Source: Chitinophagaceae bacterium (GTDB lineage Bacteria > Bacteroidota > Bacteroidia > Chitinophagales > Chitinophagaceae). Taken from it: DNA of 64,000 nucleotides. The translations under genes were made by a program, and so were the position numbers. The notes beneath the pieces are model-generated. The model was not told the DNA's origin and ran no database searches. It worked only from the letters and a program-made list of their open reading frames with translations. The DNA is taken from the NCBI GenBank assembly GCA_947375185.1, contig CANCEU010000002.1, positions 1 through 64,000 of the forward strand, read 5' to 3'. This document shows positions 17,634-27,861 of the stretch, piece by piece; position 1 is the stretch's first letter, and each line of letters starts with the position of its first letter.

Positions 17634-19025
17634 ATGACTAAAAAGGGAGCGATATTATTTTTTATATTATTTGGTATCGGTATTAGTTCATTTGCTCAAA
17701 CAAATGTTAGCAGAGAAGAGCTGCAAAAGCAAGAACAAACTTTAAGAAAAGAATTAGAGGAATTGAATCAGCTTAAGGATCAAATTCAAAAGAATAAAAA
17801 AAGCACTTTAGCGCAGGTGGCGGTGATAAAAAGTAAAATTGCCAAGAGAGAAGCACTTGTAAATAGCATTGCCAAGCAGGTGAAAATTATTGATGACGCT
17901 ATTGCCGCAAACCAGCAAGATGTTCAAAAATTAAATAAGGATTTAGATACTTTAAGAAGCAAGTATGAAAAAAGTATCGTGTTTGCCTATAAAAGTAGAA
18001 GTGGATATGAGTACTTAAACTTCCTATTTTCTGCTAATAGTTTTAATGATGCTGTTAAACGCGTTACTTATTTAAAAAGCTATCGTCAAAACAGAGAAGC
18101 GCAAGCCAGCGCAATTGATATGTCTCAAAAAGATTTAAGTCAAAAAATTGGGCAATTGGGTTCGAATAAAAAGGATAGATTAAAGACTTTGGGCGTACAA
18201 AATGAGCAATTAAAAGTATTGGTTGACGATAGGAAAGAACAAGATAAAATCATAAGTCAATTAAAAGGGAAAGAACAAGAAGTTACTGCACAGCTAAAGC
18301 AAAAAGAAGCACAACGTAAAAAGATGCAATCTGCTTTACTTACCATTATTAGAAGAGAAACCTTAGAAGCAGAGAAAAAGGAAAAAGAGCGATTGGCTAA
18401 ATTAAAAGCCGCAAGCGATGCCGCAGCGTTGGCAGCAAAATCAGCAGCAACAAAAACAAAAACTGAAAATCCACCTGCTGCTGCTAAATCAGAGTCTAAG
18501 ACTGCAACAAAGAACGGCAATAAAGTGAGTGCTGTTGAAGGTGGATTGACAAATACTTCAGGTAATCGACCATACTCTGCTTTAGAAACTACCGAAGAAG
18601 GAAGAGAAGCATCAATTTCTATTGAGAATAATAGAGGAGGGCTTCCATGGCCGGTGGATAAGGGAAATGTTTATGTCCATTTTGGAGTTGAAAATATACC
18701 TGGAACAAAATTGAATAGAAAAAGTGATGGTATAGAACTTGCCGTTCCTAAAGGAAGTTCTGTAAAAAGTATAGCAAATGGTGTTGTAAAATATACAGGT
18801 GATATTAATGGTGATTTAACGGTATTTGTACAACATGGTAAATATTTTTCAACCTATACCCATTTAAGTAGTATCAATGTTTCGGTTGGTCAAGAAGTAA
18901 GAGGTGGAACGCTTTTAGGAAGGTCCGGAGTAAATATTGAAGGCGAAGGCTCCTTGTTATTTATGATTAGTAACGACAAGGGATCGTTTTTGGATCCGGA
19001 AAATTGGTTAAAGAATCGTAGGTAG
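17634..19025 (+). CDS. envC: EnvC-like murein hydrolase activator (coiled coil plus degenerate M23/LytM domain)
   Basis: 463 residues: signal peptide to about residue 22 (SSFAQ), long periplasmic coiled coils (about 25-115 and 160-265), an Ala/Lys-rich linker (265-300), and a C-terminal LytM domain (about 335-460). In true M23 peptidases the first zinc motif is HxGxD; here it is S364-D-G-I-E368, so two ligands are lost, while His401 and His410 remain. That matches EnvC, which activates amidases rather than cutting peptidoglycan itself. It ends the porU-to-envC run, 20 nt after the DUF4292 gene. The cognate amidase is not in the window. Confidence 0.85.
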   Translation: MTKKGAILFFILFGIGISSFAQTNVSREELQKQEQTLRKELEELNQLKDQIQKNKKSTLAQVAVIKSKIAKREALVNSIAKQVKIIDDAIAANQQDVQKLNKDLDTLRSKYEKSIVFAYKSRSGYEYLNFLFSANSFNDAVKRVTYLKSYRQNREAQASAIDMSQKDLSQKIGQLGSNKKDRLKTLGVQNEQLKVLVDDRKEQDKIISQLKGKEQEVTAQLKQKEAQRKKMQSALLTIIRRETLEAEKKEKERLAKLKAASDAAALAAKSAATKTKTENPPAAAKSESKTATKNGNKVSAVEGGLTNTSGNRPYSALETTEEGREASISIENNRGGLPWPVDKGNVYVHFGVENIPGTKLNRKSDGIELAVPKGSSVKSIANGVVKYTGDINGDLTVFVQHGKYFSTYTHLSSINVSVGQEVRGGTLLGRSGVNIEGEGSLLFMISNDKGSFLDPENWLKNRR

Positions 19026-19107
19026 CTTTAGGCCTTATAAATACATAGTTTCAAGAATACGATTTCTGCATTTATTTTTTTATATTACAATTCAATAAAC
19101 GATTGTA

Positions 19108-20592
19108 ATGTCAAAATACATTTTATCCCTTGATCAAGGCACAACAAGTAGTCGTGCTATTTTATTTGATCACGCAGGTCAAATACATGGCTTAGCGCAA
19201 AAAGAATTCACACAACATTTTCCGCAACCAGGTTGGGTAGAACATGATGCAATGGAAATTTGGAGTACTCAAATTGGAGTTGCTAGTGAGGCAATTAGCC
19301 ATCAAAATTTAGCACTTACCGATATCGCAGCCATTGGAATTACCAATCAACGAGAAACAACTGTTTTGTGGAATAAAAAAACAGGTTTGCCTATTTACAA
19401 TGCAATTGTATGGCAGGATCGAAGAACTGCCGACTATTGTGATGCATTAAAAGCACAAGGCAAAGCGGGTTTGATTCAAGAAAAAACCGGCTTAGTGATT
19501 GATGCTTATTTTTCAGGATCTAAAATAAGATGGATTTTGGATAATGTAGCCGGTGCTCGTGACTTAGCTTCAAAAGGAGAATTGTGTTTTGGTACTATTG
19601 ATACTTGGTTGGTTTGGAAATTAACCAATGGCAAAGTGCATGTTACTGATGCTACCAATGCATCGCGCACGATGTTATTTAATATTCACACCCTACAATG
19701 GGATACTGAATTATTAGCGTTATTAAATATCCCTATTTCGGTTATGCCAACAGTTAGGAGCAGTAGTGAAATATACGGGCATACCACTCAACTTTTTACC
19801 AATCATGAAATTCCAATTGCGGGAATCGCAGGGGATCAGCAGGCTGCATTATTTGGTCAAATGTGTACAGCCCCAGGCATGGTAAAAAATACATATGGTA
19901 CTGGTTGTTTTATGTTAATGCATACGGGTGAAAAAGCAGTTAGCTCAAAAAATAATTTATTAACCACCATTGCGTTGCAAATAAATGGGCATACTTATTA
20001 TGCATTGGAAGGGAGCGTTTTTATCGGTGGAGCAGTTGTGCAATGGTTGAGAGATGGCTTGCACTTAATTAGAAAGTCAAGTGATGTCGAAGAATTGGCA
20101 AAGCAAGTTGACAATACTGATGGGGTTTACTTAGTACCTGCATTTGCTGGGCTTGGTGCGCCATATTGGAATCAACATGCAAGAGGAACAATTGTTGGCA
20201 TTACGCGCGGAACAAGTGCAGCTCATATTGCGCGCGCTGCATTAGAAAGTATTGCTTTCCAAAGTTATGATTTATTGAAAGCAATGGAGGCAGATGCGGG
20301 TATTCCTATTGCAGAGTTGAGAGTTGATGGAGGCGCTACGCACAATAATATGCTCATGCAATTTCAATCAGATATTTTGGACACAAAAGTGGTTCGACCT
20401 ACCATGGTTGAAACCACAGCTTTAGGAGCTGCATACTTAGCAGGTTTGGCGGTTGGTTTTTGGAAAGATGTAGATGAGTTAAGTACTAAATGGCAGGTAG
20501 ATAAAATTTTTACACCAAACATAAATATCGAACAAAGAGCGGAAAATATTAAAGGATGGGCGCGTGCAATAAATGCAACCAATAATTGGTAA
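19108..20592 (+). CDS. glpK: Glycerol kinase
   Basis: Phosphorylates glycerol to sn-glycerol 3-phosphate, cytoplasmic FGGY-family kinase, 494 residues. Signatures include DQGTTSSRA (7-15), [12 protein letters not shown] (90-101), the FGGY signature region [18 protein letters not shown] (346-363) and [17 protein letters not shown]. Its neighbour 56 nt downstream is a glycerol facilitator, giving an uptake-and-trapping pair. No glpR, glpD or regulatory site is visible, and the 82-nt upstream gap has no canonical -7 box. Confidence 0.97.
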   Translation: MSKYILSLDQGTTSSRAILFDHAGQIHGLAQKEFTQHFPQPGWVEHDAMEIWSTQIGVASEAISHQNLALTDIAAIGITNQRETTVLWNKKTGLPIYNAIVWQDRRTADYCDALKAQGKAGLIQEKTGLVIDAYFSGSKIRWILDNVAGARDLASKGELCFGTIDTWLVWKLTNGKVHVTDATNASRTMLFNIHTLQWDTELLALLNIPISVMPTVRSSSEIYGHTTQLFTNHEIPIAGIAGDQQAALFGQMCTAPGMVKNTYGTGCFMLMHTGEKAVSSKNNLLTTIALQINGHTYYALEGSVFIGGAVVQWLRDGLHLIRKSSDVEELAKQVDNTDGVYLVPAFAGLGAPYWNQHARGTIVGITRGTSAAHIARAALESIAFQSYDLLKAMEADAGIPIAELRVDGGATHNNMLMQFQSDILDTKVVRPTMVETTALGAAYLAGLAVGFWKDVDELSTKWQVDKIFTPNINIEQRAENIKGWARAINATNNW

Positions 20593-20648
20593 TTGCACAT
20601 TTCTTTAAATTTATTTATTAAACGATTATTCATTAAAATAAAATTACG

Positions 20649-21349
20649 ATGACACCATTTTTTGCCGAATTATTTGGAACAGCAATTGTTATTATTATCG
20701 GAAACGGAGTAGTTGCTAATGTGGTACTACCTAAAACAAAAGGAAATAACGGAGGATTAATTTCAATTGTTTTAGGATGGATGATTGCCGTTTTCGTGGG
20801 GGTATATATTACTTCAGGAATCAGTGGAGGGCATTTGAATCCGGCTGTTACGCTTGCAATGGCAACTGCTGGAAAATTTAAATGGGAATTAGTTCCAAGT
20901 TATCTTCTTGCGCAACTACTCGGTGCAATGATTGGTGCATTAATAGTATGGGTAATTTATAGGCCGCATTTAAATGAAGCGAGTAATTCATCCGATCAGT
21001 TGGCTTGTTTTTCTACGGGACCCTCTATAAGAAATTGGAAACAAAATTTGATAGTAGAAATTATCGCAACCTTAGTTTTCTTGCTTGGCATTTTCTTTAT
21101 AAAGCCTGCCGGGGTGGAAATGGGTGCCTTGTCGGCCCTCCCGGTAGCTCTTTTGGTGGCTGGAATTGGCTTTGGACTAGGAGGTCCAACTGGTTGGGCA
21201 ATTAATCCGGTCAGAGATTTGGGGCCTAGAATCATGCATTTTGTGCTTCCAATGAAGGGAAAAGGGCCTAGTGATTGGGGATATGCCCTAGTTCCGGTGG
21301 TCGGCCCCATCATTGGGGGAATTTTAGCTGCTTTTATATACCTACAATT

Positions 21350-21359
<10 letters not shown>
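20649..21359 (+). CDS. glpF: Glycerol uptake facilitator (MIP/aquaporin family)
   Basis: A 236-residue, six-helix inner-membrane channel. The first half-helix motif is normal (GGHLNPAVT, NPA at 64-66). The second reads INPVRDLGPR with NPV at 186-188 in place of NPA, keeping the Arg of the selectivity filter and the Asp-Arg typical of glycerol facilitators. With glpK upstream, glycerol is the likely solute. The gene ends just 40 nt before atpD and contains the -33 box of the atpD promoter. Confidence 0.93.
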
Positions 21360-22892
<1,533 letters not shown>

Positions 22893-22910
22893 TTTATTTA
22901 AAACAGAATC

Positions 22911-23156
22911 ATGTTATTGGAAATATTAACACCCGAGAAAAAACTATTCAGTGGAGATGTTCAAGGCGTACAATTACCTGGCATTGAAGGTTTATTTGAG
23001 GTATTAGACAAACACGCTCCTTTAGTTAGTGCTTTGGGAGTTGGCAAAGTGAAAGTGTTGCATAAAAATGCAGCTGCTGAAACATTTGCAATTCAAGGTG
23101 GATTTGTGGAAGTGCTAAATAATAAAGCAACTGTATTAGTAGAAGGTGTATTGTAG
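22911..23156 (+). CDS. atpC: F0F1 ATP synthase subunit epsilon (short form)
   Basis: 81 residues forming only the N-terminal beta-sandwich (LEILTPEKKLFSGDVQGVQLPG, then FEVLDKHAPLVSALG). The C-terminal helical hairpin that inhibits hydrolysis in other bacteria is absent, as is common in Bacteroidota. It lies 18 nt after atpD and is followed by a strong terminator, so atpD-atpC is a two-gene operon. Confidence 0.95.
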   Translation: MLLEILTPEKKLFSGDVQGVQLPGIEGLFEVLDKHAPLVSALGVGKVKVLHKNAAAETFAIQGGFVEVLNNKATVLVEGVL

Positions 23157-23185
23157 TTGATAATAACAAAATATTATAGCTTCAA

Positions 23186-23219
23186 AAATCCCTTGGTGTT
23201 TAGCCAAGGGATTTTTTTT
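23186..23219 (+). terminator. Intrinsic terminator after atpC
   Basis: AAATCCCTTGG and CCAAGGGATTT form a perfect 11-bp stem around a 7-nt loop, followed by a T-run. It closes the atpD-atpC operon. Confidence 0.92.
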
Positions 23220-23277
23220 ATATATTCACATAACGAATTTTAACTTGACTCATTAAATCTGAATACTTGCACACAAT

Positions 23278-24591
23278 ATGAAGAAGACCTTTCCAATCAT
23301 ATTTACTTTAATTGCATTATCCATTATTGGTATTTTGTTTATTCAAATTACCTGGTTACAAGGTTTGATGATTCTTTCAAAAAATCAGTTATCAGATAAA
23401 GTGAATCAGTCTGCCGTTGCTGTATCGGGCGAAATAAGTAAAAAAATGAATAGTGGATTATCACTTCGCTTTCCAAAAAGACACCAAAGTTTGGGCGAAG
23501 AGTATCATATACATAGTTTTGATGAATCAACCATTGCAGATATTTATAATCAAAATGAACTAAATACAAGTATCAAAGCAGCGTTGAATAAATATGGCAT
23601 TACAGATTTAAACTATGAATTTGCAGTAACGGATAAAAAAGGAAATATTGAAATTAAAAGTTCGAAATTTGAGGATGCATATTCGGACGAGTTAAATACT
23701 TTGCAAGTGAGGCTTCCGGTAATTCCTCAAGACATTATCGAGCCAGTTGGGCCTTTTGAAACCATCATTATATTAGTGCCAAAAGTAAAGTTGTATTTAT
23801 TGCATTCTTTACAATGGGTTATCATGGGGGCCATTTTATTTGTATTAATTGTATTGGCTGCGTTCTTTATTACGGTAAGGTCATTGTTCACGCAGAAAAA
23901 ATTAAATGAAATTAAGCGCGACTTTATCAATAATATGACACATGAATTAAAGACCCCGCTAGCTACCATTTCTTTAGCAGTGGATGCCTTAAAAAGTCCA
24001 AAAGTTCAAGGGGATATAAAGTCGGTTGATTATTTTAGTTCGATAATAAAGGAGGAGAATGTGCGGATGAATAAGCATGTAGAAGTTATTTTACAAGCTG
24101 CGCAATTAGAGAAGAAAGAGTATAAATTAAATAAGCAACCCGTTGATATTCACGATATGTTATTCGGTGTTTTGGATAGTTTTAAATTACAATTGGATGC
24201 GAAGCCTTCGCAAATTCATACTAATTTTGAGGCAGATCCATCTGAGATTGAAGCCGATCAAGAATATATGTTGCATGTATTTTCAAATTTGATTGATAAT
24301 GCAATTAAGTATTCCAAAGAATCTATTGATTTAACCATAACTACTTTAACCCTGCCAGCTGAAATTCAAATTATTATTGAGGACAAGGGGATAGGTATGA
24401 GTGCAGATACAGCAAAGCATATTTTTGAAAAATTCTATCGTGCCCATACTGGCAATATCCATAATGTGAAAGGTTTTGGCCTTGGAATGAGTTATGTTAA
24501 ATGGGTAATTGATATTCACAAGGGCAAAATTAAAGTACAAAGCGAAGAGGGAGTGGGTACCAAAATGATTATTACTTTACCTGTTGCCTAA
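23278..24591 (+). CDS. Membrane sensor histidine kinase
   Basis: 437 residues: a membrane helix at about 6-26, a periplasmic sensor region of about 150 residues, a second helix at about 176-200, a HisKA domain with phospho-accepting His222 in MTHELKTPLA, and a HATPase_c domain (N box FSNLIDNAIKYSKE, G1 DKGIGMS, G2 GFGLGMSYVK). No response regulator lies next to it, so it is an orphan here. The stimulus is unknown; no PAS or HAMP domain is apparent. The last 20 bp overlap the end of queA on the opposite strand. Confidence 0.92.
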   Translation: MKKTFPIIFTLIALSIIGILFIQITWLQGLMILSKNQLSDKVNQSAVAVSGEISKKMNSGLSLRFPKRHQSLGEEYHIHSFDESTIADIYNQNELNTSIKAALNKYGITDLNYEFAVTDKKGNIEIKSSKFEDAYSDELNTLQVRLPVIPQDIIEPVGPFETIIILVPKVKLYLLHSLQWVIMGAILFVLIVLAAFFITVRSLFTQKKLNEIKRDFINNMTHELKTPLATISLAVDALKSPKVQGDIKSVDYFSSIIKEENVRMNKHVEVILQAAQLEKKEYKLNKQPVDIHDMLFGVLDSFKLQLDAKPSQIHTNFEADPSEIEADQEYMLHVFSNLIDNAIKYSKESIDLTITTLTLPAEIQIIIEDKGIGMSADTAKHIFEKFYRAHTGNIHNVKGFGLGMSYVKWVIDIHKGKIKVQSEEGVGTKMIITLPVA

Positions 24592-25855
24592 TCCAAAATA
24601 AACAACCATCGCCATAACTTAAAAATCGGTATTCGTTTGCAATAGCATGTGCATAAATGTCTCGCCATTTTTCGCCAGTAATTGCAGCAATAATAAGTAA
24701 GAGGGTTGATTTAGGCTGATGAAAGTTTGTAACCAATGCGTCACAAATTTTAAAAGTATAACCAGGAGTAATCATTAACTGCGTTTTTGTAATTAGTTTA
24801 TCACAATTGTTAGCACTCAATAATGCTATTAAAGCTTGTAATGCATCCTGCACAGATATATTTTGGTCTAGTAATTCATAGGCATCCCATTGGCCTAAAT
24901 TTAATTCGTTAAATCCTATATGGGTACTATGTAGTTGATAATATAAAAATGCTTTCACTCCCATCCAATACATTGACTCAAGTGTGCGTAAACTTGTGGT
25001 CCCTACGGCGATAATTGGCGAGTTGATTTTATTTATATTTTCTAATAAATGTTGAATAACAGTATTTCCCACTTCAATAAATTCAGCATGCATTTCGTGC
25101 GCATCAATGGTGGCTGACTTAACAGGCATAAAAGTACCTGCACCAACATGAAGCGTTACATATTGTTGTTGAATTTTTTTTTGACGTAAACTTTCAAATA
25201 CTTCGATGTTAAAATGTAATCCTGCAGTAGGAGCAGCTACAGAACCTTCTTCAATGGCATAAGTAGTTTGATATCGGTCTTTGTCTTCTTCGTTTGCTTT
25301 TCTCTGTATATAAGGTGGAAGTGGAATATTGCCAATGCTATTTAATATTTCAGAAAAATTAAATGTTATATTATCCCAACTAAATTCAATTATAAATTTT
25401 CCAGCTTCTTGTTTTATTTTTTTTGCGCTAATAATGATAGGAGTTTCATTAATAATAACTTCTTTTAATAAAACATCTTCCTTCCATTTTTTTGCACCTC
25501 CAACTAAACATACCCATTCAACTTTACCTGTTGCCTGCATGGCTAATAAAACGGGTGTGAATTTTTCAGTTGGCTCTAAACAAAAAATTTCTATCTGACT
25601 ATTCTTATTTTCTGCATGTGCATTGGTTTTTTCAAATAATATTCTTGCTGCAATTACTTTACTATTATTAAACAACATTGTAGCGTTTGTGGGAATATAG
25701 TCGGCAATATTCAAGTAGGTATGTTCGGCCACAATAGCCTGATCCCAAATCAAAAGCTTGCTTCCTGAACGATTTGGAGCTGGGGAATAGGCGATTTGCC
25801 CATCTGGAAGTGCATAATCAAAATCCTCAATAGCCAATTTGGGTTTAATAAACAT
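24572..25855 (-). CDS. queA: S-adenosylmethionine:tRNA ribosyltransferase-isomerase
   Basis: Transfers and rearranges the ribosyl of SAM to make epoxyqueuosine in tRNA. Signatures include FDYALPDGQIAYSPA (11-25), GSVAAPTAGLHF, VGTTSLRTLES, NFHQPKSTLL and YRFLSYGD. At 427 residues it exceeds the usual 340-360; much of the excess lies between VGTTSLRTLES and the conserved PGYTFKICDALVTNFH, where a segment of about 70 residues is inserted. The ATG at 25855 is chosen over one 15 nt upstream, which would lie inside the -7 box. Two queD homologues and folE occur at 58.2-59.8 kb, so part of the queuosine route is encoded in this window. Confidence 0.95.
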   Translation of the reverse strand: MFIKPKLAIEDFDYALPDGQIAYSPAPNRSGSKLLIWDQAIVAEHTYLNIADYIPTNATMLFNNSKVIAARILFEKTNAHAENKNSQIEIFCLEPTEKFTPVLLAMQATGKVEWVCLVGGAKKWKEDVLLKEVIINETPIIISAKKIKQEAGKFIIEFSWDNITFNFSEILNSIGNIPLPPYIQRKANEEDKDRYQTTYAIEEGSVAAPTAGLHFNIEVFESLRQKKIQQQYVTLHVGAGTFMPVKSATIDAHEMHAEFIEVGNTVIQHLLENINKINSPIIAVGTTSLRTLESMYWMGVKAFLYYQLHSTHIGFNELNLGQWDAYELLDQNISVQDALQALIALLSANNCDKLITKTQLMITPGYTFKICDALVTNFHQPKSTLLLIIAAITGEKWRDIYAHAIANEYRFLSYGDGCLFWIRQQVK

Positions 25856-25859
25856 GGGA

Positions 25860-25867
25860 CAAAGGTA
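25860..25867 (-). promoter_or_regulatory. -7 element 4 nt before the queA ATG
   Basis: Minus-strand TACCTTTG matches TAnnTTTG exactly. TCCC separates it from the ATG at 25855, so the transcript should begin at or next to the start codon. Confidence 0.55.
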
Positions 25868-25920
25868 CATTCGACAGGTTTTATAGCCTAATTAACGAGT
25901 TATAAACCTAAAAATGGGGG

Positions 25921-25929
25921 TTATCCACA
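25921..25929 (+). promoter_or_regulatory. DnaA-box-like site upstream of mraZ
   Basis: TTATCCACA is the canonical DnaA 9-mer. A second, inverted site (TTTTCCACA on the minus strand) lies at about 26014-26022 in the same 252-nt queA-mraZ gap. Two sites alone do not make an origin; a regulatory role is possible. Confidence 0.45.
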
Positions 25930-25974
25930 GTTCTTAACATCTAAATTCATAGAAAATCGGCTAAATATCGGCCA

Positions 25975-25994
25975 AATCAATGCTGGCATTGATT
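25975..25994. repeat. 20-bp inverted repeat upstream of mraZ
   Basis: AATCAATGC, then TG, then GCATTGATT: a perfect 9-bp dyad with a 2-nt centre. It is not followed by a T-run, so it is more like a protein-binding site than a terminator. Confidence 0.5.
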
Positions 25995-26045
25995 ATTAGG
26001 CTGGTTCATTTCTTGTGGAAAACTACAATGGTCTATTTTGCCATT

Positions 26046-26085
26046 AAAAGTGGTAAAAAGTGTTATTTTGTGTGAACAAGTGGTA
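26046..26085 (+). promoter_or_regulatory. Predicted MraZ operator: four GTG motifs at 10-bp spacing
   Basis: Four consecutive decamers read AAAAGTGGTA, AAAAGTGTTA, TTTTGTGTGA and ACAAGTGGTA, placing GTG at exactly 26050, 26060, 26070 and 26080. MraZ proteins are known to bind tandem 10-bp repeats at their own promoter (TGGGN5 in E. coli, AAAGTG[T/G]N3 in Mollicutes). The array ends 22 nt before the mraZ ATG and overlaps a possible -7 box (TTATTTTG), so autorepression is the natural reading. Confidence 0.7.
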
Positions 26086-26107
26086 AAAATCACGTTAATT
26101 ATTCACA

Positions 26108-26566
26108 ATGACAGGCTTTCACGGAGAATATCAATCAACTATCGACGCTAAAGGGCGTTTCCTAGTTCCCGGCAGTTTGAAAAAACAGCTGGCTGAAGGG
26201 GAGACTCGCTTTATTGTTAGTAGAGGATTTGAAAAGTGCTTGACACTTTATCCGATTAATAGCTGGCAAAAGATATTAGACAAGATTAGCCAATTGAACG
26301 ACTTTGATCCTAAGGTGCGTCAGTTTAGACGTCAATTTTTGGGTGGAGCAACTGAGGTAGAAATGGACAGCGCAGGCCGTTTATTATTACCTCCAACGTT
26401 AAGAGAGTTTGCTTTGCCTGGTAAGGAAATTGTGTTGGCTGCCGCATTAGATCGTTTCGAGATCTGGGATGCAAGTACTTATAAACAGCTCTTTGAGGAT
26501 TTCTCTGCAGATGAATTTAGTAATCTGGCGCAAGAAGTAATGTCAGGCATTAATAAAAAAGATTAA
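26108..26566 (+). CDS. mraZ: Transcriptional regulator MraZ
   Basis: DNA-binding ring-forming regulator that heads the dcw cluster. 152 residues with two AbrB-like halves: GEYQSTIDAKGRFLVPGSLKK (5-25) and VEMDSAGRLLLPPTLREFA (80-98). The length is standard. A four-repeat operator lies just upstream, so it likely controls its own long operon. rsmH follows after 9 nt. Confidence 0.96.
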   Translation: MTGFHGEYQSTIDAKGRFLVPGSLKKQLAEGETRFIVSRGFEKCLTLYPINSWQKILDKISQLNDFDPKVRQFRRQFLGGATEVEMDSAGRLLLPPTLREFALPGKEIVLAAALDRFEIWDASTYKQLFEDFSADEFSNLAQEVMSGINKKD

Positions 26567-26575
26567 GGAAAAGTG

Positions 26576-27505
26576 ATGACCAACCCTACATCCAACATTC
26601 CTCAATCTGACTATCATGTGCCGGTATTATTTCATGAAACAATGGAATATCTTAACATAATACCAAATGGTGTTTATGTGGATGCAACATTTGGTGGAGG
26701 TGGACATAGTAGAGGCATTTTATCAAAGCTAGGACCTAAGGGTCGATTGATTGCTTTTGATCAAGATGCGGATGCTAAAAACAATTTACCAAATGATGAC
26801 CGTGTTTTATTTGTTCCAGAAAATTTCAGGTACCTGCAAAGGTTTTTAAGATTGCACAAAATTGACCAAGTAGACGGAGTGCTTGCTGACTTAGGTGTTA
26901 GTAGTCATCAGTTTGACGAGGGGTCAAGAGGTTTTTCAACTAGGTTTGATGGCCCATTTGATATGAGAATGGATCAGCGCCAAGATAAAACTGCTGCGCA
27001 AGTAATAGAAACTTTAAGTGAAACAGCATTGCACAAAATGTTTGAACAGTATGGCGAAGTGACGAACTCGAAAACTTTAGCAAAGCATATTGTTGAAAAT
27101 CGCAAGCACGTTAAACTTAACACGGTACAGGATTTTAAAACACTAATTGCACCTGTCGTAAAAGGAAATCCTAATAAATATTGGGCGCAAGTTTTTCAAG
27201 CCATTCGAATTGTAGTAAACGAGGAGATGGAGGTATTAAATGAATTTCTTGCACAATTGCCAATGGTGATAAAGCCAGGTGGTCGTGCGGTAATCATTAC
27301 ATTCCATTCAATTGAAGATAGAATTGTAAAGAATGCTTTTAAAGTAGCGCCCGAAGAAGAAAACAAAACCAACCCATTTCTCTCCAACCCTAGAGAAGTG
27401 ATTTGGAAGATCATTACAAAAAAACCTGTAGTGGCTTCTGAAAAAGAGATGAAAGAAAACAATCGAAGCAGAAGCGCAAAATTGCGTGCTGCCGAAAGAT
27501 TATAA
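26576..27505 (+). CDS. rsmH: 16S rRNA (cytosine(1402)-N(4))-methyltransferase
   Basis: SAM-dependent methylation of C1402 in 16S rRNA. 309 residues; SAM loop DATFGGGGHSRGIL (37-50), then ADLGVSSHQFD, GFSTRFDGPFDMRMD and the C-terminal ITFHSIEDRIVK and NNRSRSAKLRAAERL. An in-frame GTG precedes the chosen ATG by 3 nt; a purine-rich AAGGAAAAG sits just upstream. It is the second dcw gene, as in most bacteria. Confidence 0.97.
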   Translation: MTNPTSNIPQSDYHVPVLFHETMEYLNIIPNGVYVDATFGGGGHSRGILSKLGPKGRLIAFDQDADAKNNLPNDDRVLFVPENFRYLQRFLRLHKIDQVDGVLADLGVSSHQFDEGSRGFSTRFDGPFDMRMDQRQDKTAAQVIETLSETALHKMFEQYGEVTNSKTLAKHIVENRKHVKLNTVQDFKTLIAPVVKGNPNKYWAQVFQAIRIVVNEEMEVLNEFLAQLPMVIKPGGRAVIITFHSIEDRIVKNAFKVAPEEENKTNPFLSNPREVIWKIITKKPVVASEKEMKENNRSRSAKLRAAERL

Positions 27506-27510
27506 ACCGT

Positions 27511-27861
27511 ATGTCCGTACCCGAAAAACAAGCCCCTAAGAATGCACTTAAAAGCATTCTAAATTACCAGTGGATTGTCATGAACATTCCTTTCTTTTTG
27601 TTCTTGGCATTCATCGCTATTCTTTACATAGCGAATGGGCATTTTGCGGACAAAACAGTTCGACAAATAAATGCTTCTCAAAAACAAATCAAAGAATTAC
27701 AGTATGAATATAAAACGATTAAGGCCGATTTAATGCGCCGTAGTCGTGCTTTAGAAATTGAAAATGCAATGGAGCCGTATGGTTTAGGTGTTGCAAAAGA
27801 AATGCCTATTCGTATTCCATTAGAAAATAGAGTTTATAACATTCAAACCGCTTCAAAATAA
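27511..27861 (+). CDS. ftsL: FtsL-like cell division protein
   Basis: 116 residues with one membrane helix (about 27-46: IPFFLFLAFIAILYIANG) followed by a heptad-rich coiled coil (VRQINASQKQIKELQYEYKTIKA region). This bitopic layout and the position between rsmH and the division PBP identify the fast-evolving FtsL slot; sequence similarity to E. coli FtsL is weak. It should join FtsQ in the divisome. It overlaps the next gene by one base (TAATG). Confidence 0.8.
   Translation: MSVPEKQAPKNALKSILNYQWIVMNIPFFLFLAFIAILYIANGHFADKTVRQINASQKQIKELQYEYKTIKADLMRRSRALEIENAMEPYGLGVAKEMPIRIPLENRVYNIQTASK

Noticed and set aside
25856..26107. Replication origin at the queA-mraZ gap
   Set aside because: Only two DnaA-like boxes, no clear AT-rich unwinding element, and no dnaA, dnaN or gidA nearby.
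27196..27531. Minus-strand ORF of 111 residues in rsmH
   Set aside because: Antisense to the conserved C-terminal motifs of rsmH; no support.
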